Part shown: piece after piece, positions 1 through 9,653 of the stretch | Position numbering within the stretch: position 1 is the first letter of the stretch | How the letters are laid out: the number at the start of each line of letters is the position of its first letter | NCBI RefSeq assembly: GCF_040529045.1 | Contig: NZ_CP131914.1 | Coordinates: forward strand, 1,596,501 to 1,660,500 | Reading direction: 5' to 3' | Origin: Xanthomonas indica | Lineage (GTDB): Bacteria > Pseudomonadota > Gammaproteobacteria > Xanthomonadales > Xanthomonadaceae | DNA length: 64,000 bases | Position numbers and translations under genes: made by a program | The notes under the pieces: generated by a model | What the model saw: only the letters and a program-made list of their open reading frames with translations | Databases searched by the model: none | Told to the model about the DNA's origin: nothing

Positions 1-240
1 AAGCGCCGGCCGGAACTGCCCACCTACTACACGCCGGCCGGCTACGCGACGCTGGACCTGCTCGCGCACTGGCACTTCACCGAAGGCGCGCGGCTCGACG
101 TGGGCGTGTTCAACCTGGCCGACCGCCGCTACATCGACTGGAACATGCTGCCCGGCGCGACCCTGGCCAGCAGCGCCGTGCTCGACCGCTATACCGGCGC
201 CGGGCGCAACGTCTCGGTCAGCCTGGCGCTGGATTGGTAG
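1..240 (+). CDS. TonB-dependent outer-membrane receptor, C-terminal end (partial)
   Basis: Frame 1 is open from the first base to a TAG at 238-240, giving the last 79 residues of a protein that starts outside the window. The segment VFNLADRRYIDW followed by a final strand ending in LALDW is typical of the last two beta-strands of TonB-dependent receptors, which end in an aromatic residue read by the BAM complex. Such receptors import iron chelates, heme or other large ligands across the outer membrane using TonB energy. The next two genes, a heme-utilisation-like protein and a DUF6607 protein, suggest a heme or iron ligand, but this is inferred from context only. Confidence 0.85.
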   Translation, partial: KRRPELPTYYTPAGYATLDLLAHWHFTEGARLDVGVFNLADRRYIDWNMLPGATLASSAVLDRYTGAGRNVSVSLALDW

Positions 241-246
241 CCGCGC

Positions 247-840
247 ATGCGCACGGCGTCGCCAGCGCGGACGGAGCAGGAGCGGATGGCCGCGTTTGCG
301 CCGCTGCCGCGCCCGGCGCAACTGGCCGCGCTGGGCACCGTGCTGTGCCTGTACCGCGCCCGCACCGGCGCCGAACTGATCGGCTGGCGCCACGCCCGCG
401 GCGTGGCCGCGCACCTGGACGTGGACAGCGACGGCGTGCTGGAGAGCCTGCGCTTCTACGATTGCCAGCAACAGTGCTGCTGGCGCCTGTACCTGCTGCC
501 CGACAGCGATTTCGTCGCCTGGGACATGCTGCTGTCGGCGTTGCCCGCGGCGCAGGATGCCGCCGACGGCAGCGTCGCCGAGCGCCTGTGGCGGCGCGTC
601 GCCGGCCGCCTGCGCGGCGATGGCTGGCACGCGCGAGCGCTGCGCCTGCACGCGGCCGATGGCGTGCTGGCGGCCAGCGTCGCCGGCGTGTCGCCGCTCG
701 GCGCCAGCATCGCCCGCCGCATCGCGCGCCTGGAAGCGGCCGAGGGCGATGTGCTGGTCGACGACTGCTGTTGCGCCCGTGCCGGACGCCCTGCGCCGCG
801 CCCCGATCCCGAGCGGCCATGGCCGCTGCTGCGGTTGTGA
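247..840 (+). CDS. Putative heme-utilisation (hemin transport-like) protein
   Basis: A 197-residue cytosolic-looking protein with no signal peptide starts 6 bp after the receptor stop, so it is almost certainly cotranscribed with it. It is Cys-rich (CQQQCC near residue 77 and DDCCCAR near residue 178) and has a run of short beta-like segments. It resembles small proteins called hemin transport proteins beside heme receptors in Xanthomonadaceae, but I cannot identify a heme-binding motif with certainty. The role in handling imported heme is inferred from position. The start is the first ATG after the receptor; an internal ATG at residue 14 is an alternative. Confidence 0.55.
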   Translation: MRTASPARTEQERMAAFAPLPRPAQLAALGTVLCLYRARTGAELIGWRHARGVAAHLDVDSDGVLESLRFYDCQQQCCWRLYLLPDSDFVAWDMLLSALPAAQDAADGSVAERLWRRVAGRLRGDGWHARALRLHAADGVLAASVAGVSPLGASIARRIARLEAAEGDVLVDDCCCARAGRPAPRPDPERPWPLLRL

Positions 841-887
841 GCGGCCGATCGGTTTCCTCGTTCCCATCACCCAAGACACCTCTCTCG

Positions 888-1826
888 ATGATGAAAGCTC
901 CGCCTCTGTTCTGCGCCCTGCTGCTTGCCGGCAGCCTTCCCGTCCATGCCGAGAACGCCGACCCGGCGCGCGACCGTGCCAGCATCCTGGCGATGCAGGG
1001 CGAGTACACGGTGGCGTTCGCCTTCGACGAGACGGTGCTGCTGCAACCCGGCTACACGCGCGCCGCACCGTTGCGCAGCGGCGGCGACGAAGTGGTGATC
1101 GTGGTCGAGGACAGCCCGCGCAAGGTGGTGCTGCAGCATCTGCTGGTAGAGCCCAAGAGTGGCCACGTGACCAAGCACTGGCGCCAGGACTGGGTCTACG
1201 AGGCGCCGCAGCGCTTCGAGTTCAGCGCCGACCAGACCTGGCAGGTGCGCCCGCTCGATGCCGCCGCCACCCGCGGTGCCTGGACCCAGTGCGTGTACGA
1301 AGTCAGCGATGCGCCGCGCTACTGCGGCACCGGCCGCTGGGACTACGCCGATGGCCATCCGACCTGGACCAGCGACCTGAGCTGGCGCCCGCTGCCGCGT
1401 CGCGAGTACACCAAGCGCAGCGACTACAACGCGCTGGCAGTGATCAACCGGCACACGCTGACCCCGGCCGGCTGGACCCACGAGCAGTTCAACACCAAGG
1501 TGCTGCGCAAGCCCGATGGCAGCCAGCAGGCCATCGCGCGCGAGTTCGGCTTCAACGACTACGTCAAGACCACGACCGTCGACTTCACTCCGGCGCGCAC
1601 CTACTGGAACGCGACCCAGGGCTACTGGGCCAGGGTGCGTGCGCGCTGGGACGGCCTGCTCGGCAAGCCGCCGGGCGTGCACCTGAAGACCAAGGTCGAT
1701 GGCATGGCGATCATCGTGCCACTGTTCGGCCAGGCCGAGGCGGTGCAACAGGGCAAGCCGGTCAGCGATGCGCAGCTCGATGCGGTGTTCGCGCAATGGA
1801 CGGCGCCGGCGCCAGCCGCGCGCTGA
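888..1826 (+). CDS. DUF6607 family secreted protein
   Basis: This encodes 312 residues with a clear signal peptide (MMKAPPLFCALLLAGSLPVHA, cleavage near residue 21). The body has the DUF6607 pattern as I recall it: a KHWRQDWVYE segment, VYEVSDAPRYCGTGRW, WRPLPRREYTKRSDY and a TPAGWTHEQFN segment. DUF6607 proteins are periplasmic or envelope proteins of unknown function, often next to TonB-dependent receptors. Here it is third in a receptor, heme protein, DUF6607 run and is followed by a strong terminator, so it probably belongs to the same uptake operon. The start uses the first of two adjacent ATGs (888 and 891). Confidence 0.85.
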   Translation: MMKAPPLFCALLLAGSLPVHAENADPARDRASILAMQGEYTVAFAFDETVLLQPGYTRAAPLRSGGDEVVIVVEDSPRKVVLQHLLVEPKSGHVTKHWRQDWVYEAPQRFEFSADQTWQVRPLDAAATRGAWTQCVYEVSDAPRYCGTGRWDYADGHPTWTSDLSWRPLPRREYTKRSDYNALAVINRHTLTPAGWTHEQFNTKVLRKPDGSQQAIAREFGFNDYVKTTTVDFTPARTYWNATQGYWARVRARWDGLLGKPPGVHLKTKVDGMAIIVPLFGQAEAVQQGKPVSDAQLDAVFAQWTAPAPAAR

Positions 1827-1852
1827 GGACAGCGCCGGCAATCAGCCAGGGT

Positions 1853-1888
1853 GGGGAAGGCGGCCGGGATGGCGCCTTCCCCTTTTTT
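1853..1888 (+). terminator. Rho-independent terminator after the DUF6607 gene
   Basis: GGGGAAGGCG (1853-1862) pairs perfectly with CGCCTTCCCC (1873-1882) around a 10-nt loop and is followed directly by six T residues (1883-1888). It lies 26 bp after the DUF6607 stop, between convergent operons. This is the clearest intrinsic terminator in the window. Confidence 0.92.
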
Positions 1889-1954
1889 GCGTTTCATCGA
1901 TGCGCGGGCGCTCGTGCCGGCGGCGACCGGCCGTGGAGATGACGCCCGAATTGC

Positions 1955-2820
1955 TCAGCGCTGCATGCCCCAGCGGCGCACGGTGAGCCGTTCCAGCACG
2001 CGGAAGCCGGCGCCTTCCACCAGCAGGCCGAGCAGGATCACCATCGCCAGTCCGGCGAAGACACGGTCCGTGTAGAGCTCGTTGCGATTCTGGAAGATGT
2101 ACCAACCTAGGCCACCCTGGCCGGAGGTGGCACCGAACACCAGTTCGGCGGCGATCAGCGTGCGCCAGGCGAAGGCCCAGGCGATCTTCAGGCCCGACAG
2201 GATCGCCGGCAGCGCGGCCGGCACCAGGATCGCGACCACGTAGCGCAGGCCGTGCAGGCCGTAGTTGCGCGCGGCCATGCGCAGCGTCTCCGGCACGCCC
2301 TGGAAACCGGCGTAGGTGTTCAGCGCCAGCGGCCACAGCACCGCGTGCACCAGCACGAACACCAGGCTGCCGTTGCCCAGGCCGAACCACAGCAGGGCCA
2401 GCGGCAGCAGGGCGATCGCCGGCAACGGATTGAACATCGCCGTCAGCGTGCCCAGCAGGTCGCGGCCGATCCGGGTCGAGACCGCCAGCGCGGTCAGGCC
2501 GAAGGCCAAGGCCACGCCGAGCGCATAGCCTTGCGCGAGCATGCGCAGCGACGCGCCGACCCGCCCCAGCAGTTCGCCCGTCCATATCCCGTCGGCGAAG
2601 GCACGCGCGGTCTGCAGGAAGCTCGGCAGCAGCAGGTCGTCGCCGAGCCAGCGCGCCGCCGCTTCCCACAGTGCCGCGAGCACGACCAACACCAGCGCCT
2701 GGCGCAGCCAGTCCGGGACCTGCCGCCGTCGGGTCACGGCCGTCGGCACGGTGGCGGTGTAGGGCACGACCGGGTTTTCGTACTCGGCGCGGATCGGCGG
2801 CCGCAGCGGCGCGGCGGCGC

Positions 2821-2824
<4 letters not shown>
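1955..2824 (-). CDS. ABC transporter permease, sulfonate/nitrate/taurine type
   Basis: A 289-residue inner-membrane protein with about six hydrophobic segments after a polar N-terminus of roughly 40 residues. The cytoplasmic coupling loop AARNYGLHGLRYVVAILVP near the middle matches the EAA loop of SsuC/TauC-type permeases. It is last in the leftward dioxygenase, binding protein, ATPase, permease cluster; its ATG overlaps the ATPase TGA by 4 bp, so translation is coupled. It forms the channel of an importer for a small organic anion. The substrate cannot be read from sequence: taurine or another sulfonate is favoured by the TauD-like gene, but other oxygenase substrates are possible. Confidence 0.9.
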
Positions 2825-3699
<875 letters not shown>

Positions 3700-3700
3700 C

Positions 3701-4759
3701 TCAGCTGCCTCCGGCGACTTGCGCGCTGTCGAAGAAATAGTCCTTGACCGAGGTCGGCGCCTGCTTGATCGCGCCGATCCGGGACAGGAACTGGCCAAGC
3801 TTGAGCGTGTTCTGTGGCGCAGTCTTGAACTGCACCTTGGGGTCCTTGAGGATGCGCAGCACCAGCGCGCGATCGATCTTGCCGCCATTGCGGCGCACGA
3901 ATAGGTCCGCCGCCTGTTCCGGCTGGCGTTGCACGAAGACCGCCGCCTCGGCCAGCGCCGCGACGAAGGCCTGGTAGGTCTTGGGATTGTCGCGGCGGAA
4001 CTTCTCGGTGGCGTACAGCACCGTGGCCGAGGTCGGGCCGCCTTCGATCGCGTACGAGTCGAGCACGATGTGCGCCTTCGGATTGCGCGCCAGTTCCTGT
4101 TCCTGGAACGGCGGGCTGGCGAAGTGCGCGGTGATCTCGGTGCCGCCACGGATGATCGCCGCGGCCGCGTCGGGATGCGGCAAGGCCACCTGCTGCGCGT
4201 CCAGCCGGTTGTAGGCGCGCTCGCCCCAGCGTTGCGCCGAGGCATGCTGCAGCAAGCGCGACTGCACCGACACGCCGACCGCCGGCACCGCGATCCGATC
4301 GCGCGGGCCGAAATCGTCCAGGGTCTTGATCCGCGGATCGTTGCTGATCAGGTAGTACGGGAAGTTGCCCAGCGAGGCCACGCCACGCACGTTCTGGCGG
4401 CCGCGCGTGCGATCCCACAGGGTGAACAGCGGGCCCACGCCGGCGCCGGCCACGTCGATCGACCCGGACAGCAGCGCATCGTTGGCGGCCGCGCCGCCGG
4501 ACAGCTGCACGGTCTCCACCGCGATGTCGATGCCGGCGGCCTTGCCGTGCTTCTCGATCAGCTTCTGCTCCTGCGCCACGTCCAGCAGCAGGTAGACGAT
4601 GCCGTACTGCTTGGCGATACGCAGCCGGCCTTCGGCGTGCGCGGGCTGGACGTGCAGCAGCGCGACGGCGAGCAGCACGGTGGCGAACCAGCGTAGCCGC
4701 CGTGCTGCGGCAGCGGGCGACGCGGTGGCCGGGAATGCGGGCGAATCGAAAGCGGTCAT
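3701..4759 (-). CDS. ABC transporter substrate-binding protein, NMT1/SsuA-like
   Basis: 352 residues with a signal segment at about 20-43 (WFATVLLAVALLHVQPAHA), giving a periplasmic protein. The rest has the fold pattern of NMT1/THI5-like and SsuA binding proteins: a first strand with RIAKQYGIVYLLLDVAQEQK, then a DVAGAGVGPLFTLWD segment, and TEITAHFASPPFQEQEL in the second lobe. It delivers ligand to the permease and ATPase encoded directly downstream with 1-bp spacing. There is no lipobox, so it is soluble. Ligand specificity is unknown. Confidence 0.88.
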   Translation of the reverse strand: MTAFDSPAFPATASPAAAARRLRWFATVLLAVALLHVQPAHAEGRLRIAKQYGIVYLLLDVAQEQKLIEKHGKAAGIDIAVETVQLSGGAAANDALLSGSIDVAGAGVGPLFTLWDRTRGRQNVRGVASLGNFPYYLISNDPRIKTLDDFGPRDRIAVPAVGVSVQSRLLQHASAQRWGERAYNRLDAQQVALPHPDAAAAIIRGGTEITAHFASPPFQEQELARNPKAHIVLDSYAIEGGPTSATVLYATEKFRRDNPKTYQAFVAALAEAAVFVQRQPEQAADLFVRRNGGKIDRALVLRILKDPKVQFKTAPQNTLKLGQFLSRIGAIKQAPTSVKDYFFDSAQVAGGS

Positions 4760-4828
4760 GCGTCGTTCCAGTGGGGAGGGGACTACGCGGTCGGACAGCG
4801 GCGTGTCCGCCGCGTGGAGGGGCGTGGC

Positions 4829-5722
4829 TCAGAACGGCACGTCGCCCTCGATGGTGGTGCGGTGCAGGCGCCGGCGCAGGTGGTCCGGCGTGCCGCCGGC
4901 CAAGTGGGTGACCGAGCGGTTGTCCCAGAACACCATGTCGTGCGGCTGCCATCGGTGCCGATAGACCAGCGCATCGTCGCTGCTGTGCGCGAACAGCGCC
5001 TGCAGCAGCGCATCGCTTTCGTCCTGCGGCAGGCCGACGATGCGGGTGGTGAAGTGCTCGCTGACAAACAGCGCGCGGCGCCCGGTCTCCGGATGGGTGC
5101 GCACGATCGGATGGCGCACCGGTGGCACCTCGTCGATCTGCGCCTGGGTCAGCGGCGGGCGCCACGGATTGCGCTTGCGCAGGTCCTCGTACTTGGCCAG
5201 GTAGCTGTGCTCGGCCAGGCGTCCGTCGACCGCGCGCTGCAACTCAAGCGGCAGCGTATCCCAGGCCAGGTGCTGGTTGGCGAACAAGGTATCGCCGCCT
5301 TCGGCCGGCAACTCCTGCGCCAGCAGCATCGATCCCAGGCTCGGGGTCGGCTTGTACGACAGGTCCGAATGCCAGTAGTGGCCGGCATCGCCCAGCCCGA
5401 TCGGCTGGCCATGCTCCTTGATGTTCGACACCACCAGCACTTCCGGATGATCGCGCAGCTGGAACTGGCGCAGCACATGGATCTGCAGCGGGCCGAAGCG
5501 GCGACTGAAGGCGACCTGTTGCGCCGGGGTGATGCGCTGGTCGCGGAACACCAGCACGTGGTAGTGCAGGTGCGCGCGATGCAACAGCGCGAACGTGGTG
5601 GCGTCCAGCGGCTGGGTCAGGTCCAGCCCCAGCACCTGCGCGCCCAGCGGCGCGGCGAACGGTTCGATGCGGACCGTCGGCGCGGCGGCGGCCGGCCGTG
5701 TTGCGATGGATGCGCGTGCCAT
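4829..5722 (-). CDS. TauD/TfdA family Fe(II)/2-oxoglutarate dioxygenase
   Basis: 297 residues from ATG 5722, chosen because GAGG sits 7 bp upstream; the frame stays open further upstream but only with a low-complexity Arg-rich leader. The facial triad is visible: the HSD of HYWHSDLS (residues about 129-131) and the distal His in NRSVTHLAGG near residue 272. The 2-oxoglutarate Arg is in the following RRRLHRTT segment. Such enzymes hydroxylate a substrate next to a heteroatom, for example releasing sulfite from taurine. It is first in the ABC cluster, 69 bp before the binding protein, and probably acts on the imported compound. Confidence 0.9.
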   Translation of the reverse strand: MARASIATRPAAAAPTVRIEPFAAPLGAQVLGLDLTQPLDATTFALLHRAHLHYHVLVFRDQRITPAQQVAFSRRFGPLQIHVLRQFQLRDHPEVLVVSNIKEHGQPIGLGDAGHYWHSDLSYKPTPSLGSMLLAQELPAEGGDTLFANQHLAWDTLPLELQRAVDGRLAEHSYLAKYEDLRKRNPWRPPLTQAQIDEVPPVRHPIVRTHPETGRRALFVSEHFTTRIVGLPQDESDALLQALFAHSSDDALVYRHRWQPHDMVFWDNRSVTHLAGGTPDHLRRRLHRTTIEGDVPF

Positions 5723-5859
5723 GCGGCGGCCTCGTCTGCAAAGGATGCGACGCCACGGCTCCGGCATGCGGCGTCCATGCCCACTGTAGGCCGCGCCCGG
5801 CGCGCGCCGAAGCAACGATTCGGATGGTGCTTATACGCAACCGGCATATGCGTGGTGCC

Positions 5860-5890
5860 GGGATTCGGGATTCGGGATTCGGGATTGGGG
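5860..5890 (+). repeat. G-rich tandem repeat (GGGATTC units), possible G-quadruplex
   Basis: Three GGGATTC units followed by GGGATTGGGG lie between the dioxygenase start (5722) and the downstream end of the protease gene (6090). Four or more G-tracts of three to four bases with 3-4 nt loops fit a quadruplex motif. The same motif type recurs near 26.6, 48.6, 51.1 and 58.6 kb. The rest of 5723-6089 shows no gene that I can support. Confidence 0.75.
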
Positions 5891-6089
5891 ATGCGTCGTG
5901 GTGCGCCGATCGCCGTTGGTGGTGCGTGCCGCCGATGGTGGCAAGCCCGCGGGGGCGACGTCCGCGTCTTGCAGCGGCCCGGTGTGCCGGGCCGCAAGGC
6001 GCTTGGTCTCGCGCAAGCCCAGCGCTGGCGGCTTGCGCAGGATGCGGCGGGTGCCGACTCGGTGAAGATCCCAGTCGGCCTCCCGAAGA

Positions 6090-7004
6090 TCAGGGAGCTG
6101 GAACCTGCATTTGCCCGGACGCCACCGGCGCTTGTGGCGTCGCGGTCGGCGACGCGTCGTCCGTGGCAGTGGACATCACCTGTTGGATCCACGGCAAATA
6201 GTGGGACACGCGGACCGCATGCGTGAGCTGGCCATACAGGCCTTGCACGAACGGGCGCTGTGCTGTCCAGGTGCTCCAGAACGGATGGGCCGGCGGATAT
6301 TGACCCCAGGAGGTCAGGCCGACGAGCTGGCGCGCATCGCCTGCGCCGATCAACAATGGGCCGCCGCTGTCGCCGCTGCCGGCGATGCCTTCCAGCGGCA
6401 GGGCAGACGGCGGCGGATCGAAGCGATACCAGAGGTAGCGCGGATCAGCGCCGACGATCGTGTTGAACGCGTGGCGCAGCACGCCGCGATGGGCACCGTG
6501 GGGATCCTGGCCGACGCTGCCGTTGCCGGTGGCGCCCTTGCCGATCAGTTCGGCGGTCATCCCCACCTCGTCGTCGCCGAGGTACAGCGCGGCCGGCGCC
6601 ACGTCCGTTACCGGCGTGGCCAGCTCGATCAGCGCGATATCGTCGGAGGCGGCCAGAAACGCGTAGAACTTGGCGAAGTCGCGCGAGGCCAGCGCCTCCT
6701 GCACCAGCGCGTCGGGCAGCTTGCGATAGCCGGAATGGACGACGACCCGCTTGATCCTGTGCGCCACGCCGCCGATGGACACGTCCTGGTCCATGCCCGG
6801 CATCTGCATCGGCGCTGCGTGCGCGGCGGTGACCACCCATCGCGGGGCTATCAGCACACCGTGCCCCTCGCCGGGCAGGTCGGCCAGTGCCGGGAATGCC
6901 GCCGCCGGGATCCGATAGCGCGCTTCCTCCACGTCCGCCCTGACCACCACGGCGCCGGCCTTGGTGGCGATGGCAAGCAGGCAACAGGCGACAATCCATT
7001 TCAT
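6090..7004 (-). CDS. Secreted trypsin-like (S1) serine protease
   Basis: 304 residues starting at ATG 7004, preceded by GAAAGGAG; the open frame extends seven codons further upstream but without a better site. The signal peptide is MKWIVACCLLAIATKAGA. The catalytic triad is complete: His in VTAAHAA (about residue 62), Asp in ASDDIALIEL (about 123), Ser in GDSGGP (about 212). An N-terminal segment RYRIPAAAFPALADLPGEGHGVLIAPRWVV resembles the start of S1 domains. The C-terminal 40 residues are Ala/Thr/Pro-rich. It probably acts in the periplasm or outside the cell; targets are unknown and no inhibitor gene is adjacent. Confidence 0.88.
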   Translation of the reverse strand: MKWIVACCLLAIATKAGAVVVRADVEEARYRIPAAAFPALADLPGEGHGVLIAPRWVVTAAHAAPMQMPGMDQDVSIGGVAHRIKRVVVHSGYRKLPDALVQEALASRDFAKFYAFLAASDDIALIELATPVTDVAPAALYLGDDEVGMTAELIGKGATGNGSVGQDPHGAHRGVLRHAFNTIVGADPRYLWYRFDPPPSALPLEGIAGSGDSGGPLLIGAGDARQLVGLTSWGQYPPAHPFWSTWTAQRPFVQGLYGQLTHAVRVSHYLPWIQQVMSTATDDASPTATPQAPVASGQMQVPAP

Positions 7005-7169
7005 GCGTTTCTCCTTTCGATGCACCGCGATCCTACTCGTGGTGCTGAACGCATTGCGCCTGCTGTCGCCACAGACCGCCGCCGAGCGCCCGATGCGACC
7101 GTATCACGTCCGCGCAACGTGCAGCGCTTTTCCAAATCCCCAATCTCCATTCCCCAATCCCGGCTGCCC

Positions 7170-9653
7170 TCAGTTCTCGCGCAAGGCCAGCGCCGGTGGC
7201 GTACGCAGGATGCGGCGGGTGCCGGACCAGCCGGCGAGCAGGCTCAGCGCCACGCCGCCCAGGCCGCCGAGCAGCAGCGCCGGCCACGGTGGCGACAGCG
7301 CGAGGTCGAAGGCCTGCCTGGCCACCACCACGCCGATGATCGCCGCTGCCCCGACCGCGAGGATCGCCGCGAGCAGGCCGAGCGCGCCGAACTCCACCAG
7401 CACCGCACCGCGCAACTGCCCACGGCGTGCGCCCAGGGTGCGCAGCACCGCGCTGTCGTAGCGACGCTCGCCGGCGGTGGCCTGCAAGGCAGCGAGCAAC
7501 ACCAATGCGCCGGCCAGCAGGCTGAAGCCCATCACCAGTTGCACTGCCTGGGCGACGCGGTCGATGACCTCGCGCACGCGCTGCAGGATCGCGTCGATGT
7601 CCAGCAGCGACACGTTCGGATAGGCGCGGCTGAGCCCGCTCAGTTGCGCGGCCGAGGCGCGCGGCAGATGGAAGGCGGAGATCAGGTTGTACGGCGCATC
7701 CTGCACCGCGCCGGCGTTGAGCAGCAGGAAGAAGTTGACGCGGAACGAATCCCAGTCGGCCTTGCGCAGGCTGGTGACGGTGAAGCTGCGCTGCTGGTCG
7801 CCGAGCAGCAGGGTGATGCGGTCGCCGAGCTTGAGCCCGTAGCGCTGCGCCCAGCCTTCCTCCACCGAGGCCTCGGCGGCGGTGCTGTCGACGGCCCAGA
7901 AGCGTCCGGACAGCAGCCGGTTGGCGGCGGGGAACGCGTGCCGCCAGGAGAAGTTGATCGGCCGGTCGCTGCCGTCGCCGTCGTCGTCCGGACCCTGTTC
8001 GCGGCGCTGCGGCGGCTTGCCGTTGATTGCCACCAGCTTGCCGGTGCTGAACGGTTCCACCGCTGCGTCGGCCACGCCCAGCGTGCGCAGGGTGCTCAGC
8101 ACCTGCTCGGCCTGGTCGGGCTGGATGTTCATCAGGAAGTAGTTCGGCGTGTCCGCCGGCAGCCGGTCGCGCCATTGCCCGAGCAGGCCGGGGCCGATCA
8201 CCGCCAGCAACAGCAGGGCGCACAAGGACAGCGACAGGCCCACCAGTTGCACCACGCTCAATGCGCGGCGCCGGGTCAGCGCCGCCAGGCCCAGCTTCCA
8301 TGGCCCGCGCAGACGTCCCTGCAGCCGCCGCAACACCGCCAGCAGCACCGCGCCCACCGCCGCGGCCAGCGCCGCCAACAGGGTCAGGCCACCCAGCACC
8401 CAGGCCGCGAGCACGCCGTCGCCGGTGGCGTAGACCGCCAGCACCACGGTGGCGACCAGCGCCGCGGCGTAGACCAGCAGCGAGGTCGGCGGCAGCGCGG
8501 CGAAACTGCGGTTGAGCACGCGCATCGGCGGCACGTCGCGCAGGCGCAGCAGTGGTGGCAGGCCGAAGCCGAGCAACAGCAACAGGCCGATGCCGGCGCC
8601 TGCCAGCGCCGGTGTGGCCTGCGGCAACGGCAGACGGTTCGGGATCAGACTGCCCAGCGCTTCGACCAGGCCGATCTGGGCCAGCATGCCCAGGCCCACG
8701 CCGAGCGCGCAGGCGGGGATCGCCAGCAGCAGCAACTGCAGCGCCAGCGCGCCGAGGATGTCGCGCTGGCGCGCACCCAGGCAGCGCAGTACGGCGACCT
8801 GGTCGATGCGGCGCAGGGCGAAGCGGTTGGCGGCCAGCGCGGTGGCGACGCCGGCCAGCAGCACCGCCAGCAACGCGGCCAGCGCCAGGAAACGCCCGGC
8901 GCGGTCGAACGCGCCGCGCACGCCGCGCTGGGTGTCCTCGATGCCGACCAGGCGGAACGCCTTGGCGCGCGGCGCCAGCCATGCGCGCAGGGCGGCGATC
9001 TCGCCGGGCGGGCCTGCGAACATCAGCCGGTAGGAGGCTCGGCTGCCGGGGCCGAGCAGGCCGGCGGCATCGACGTCGGCGCGGTTGACCAGCAGCGGCG
9101 GCGACAACTGCATCAGTTCGCCGGAGGCATCCGGCTCGGCGCGCAGCACCCGGGTCACGCGCAGCGTGCCGGCGCCGAACTCCAGCGCGTCGCCGAGCTT
9201 CAGGCCCAAGGCCTCGAGCAGGCGCGGATCGGCATAGGCCTCGCCGCGTGGCGGCGGCCCGGCGCGTTCGCTGCCGGCGCCGACGGTATCGCGCGCCACC
9301 AGCAGCTCGCCGCGCAGCGGATAACCGCCGCCCACCGCCTTGATGTTGGCCATCTGGCTGGCGTCGTCGTGGAACAGCACGCTGGGGAAACTGACCAGGC
9401 GCGTGCTGCGCAGCCCGCGCCGCTGCGCCTCCTCGGCGAAGGCGGCCGGAATGTCCTGGCGTCCGCTGACGCCGAGATCGCCGCCGATCACCTCGGCGGC
9501 GCTGCCGGTCAGTGCCAGGGTCACCCGGTCGACCAGGGTGCCGACCGCGGTCATCACCGCCACGCCCAGCACCAGCGCGGCGAACACGGTCAGCAGGTCA
9601 CCGGCGAACAGCTCGCGGCGCAGCGCGCGCGCGGCGTGGCGCAGCACGTTCAT
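7170..9653 (-). CDS. ABC transporter permease, FtsX/YbbP family
   Basis: 827 residues with the YbbP/MacB-like layout: an N-terminal membrane segment (LTVFAALVLGVAV near 20-35), a large periplasmic domain, a membrane cluster near 260-370 and 400-500, a second periplasmic domain and a final four-segment FtsX domain (about 690-820). It overlaps the ATPase stop by 4 bp (ATGA). In E. coli the same trio ybbA, ybbP and divergent tesA is found, so this is the orthologous arrangement. These permeases do not form an import channel; they transmit ATPase motion to periplasmic or lipid substrates. The substrate here is unknown. Confidence 0.9.
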   Translation of the reverse strand: MNVLRHAARALRRELFAGDLLTVFAALVLGVAVMTAVGTLVDRVTLALTGSAAEVIGGDLGVSGRQDIPAAFAEEAQRRGLRSTRLVSFPSVLFHDDASQMANIKAVGGGYPLRGELLVARDTVGAGSERAGPPPRGEAYADPRLLEALGLKLGDALEFGAGTLRVTRVLRAEPDASGELMQLSPPLLVNRADVDAAGLLGPGSRASYRLMFAGPPGEIAALRAWLAPRAKAFRLVGIEDTQRGVRGAFDRAGRFLALAALLAVLLAGVATALAANRFALRRIDQVAVLRCLGARQRDILGALALQLLLLAIPACALGVGLGMLAQIGLVEALGSLIPNRLPLPQATPALAGAGIGLLLLLGFGLPPLLRLRDVPPMRVLNRSFAALPPTSLLVYAAALVATVVLAVYATGDGVLAAWVLGGLTLLAALAAAVGAVLLAVLRRLQGRLRGPWKLGLAALTRRRALSVVQLVGLSLSLCALLLLAVIGPGLLGQWRDRLPADTPNYFLMNIQPDQAEQVLSTLRTLGVADAAVEPFSTGKLVAINGKPPQRREQGPDDDGDGSDRPINFSWRHAFPAANRLLSGRFWAVDSTAAEASVEEGWAQRYGLKLGDRITLLLGDQQRSFTVTSLRKADWDSFRVNFFLLLNAGAVQDAPYNLISAFHLPRASAAQLSGLSRAYPNVSLLDIDAILQRVREVIDRVAQAVQLVMGFSLLAGALVLLAALQATAGERRYDSAVLRTLGARRGQLRGAVLVEFGALGLLAAILAVGAAAIIGVVVARQAFDLALSPPWPALLLGGLGGVALSLLAGWSGTRRILRTPPALALREN

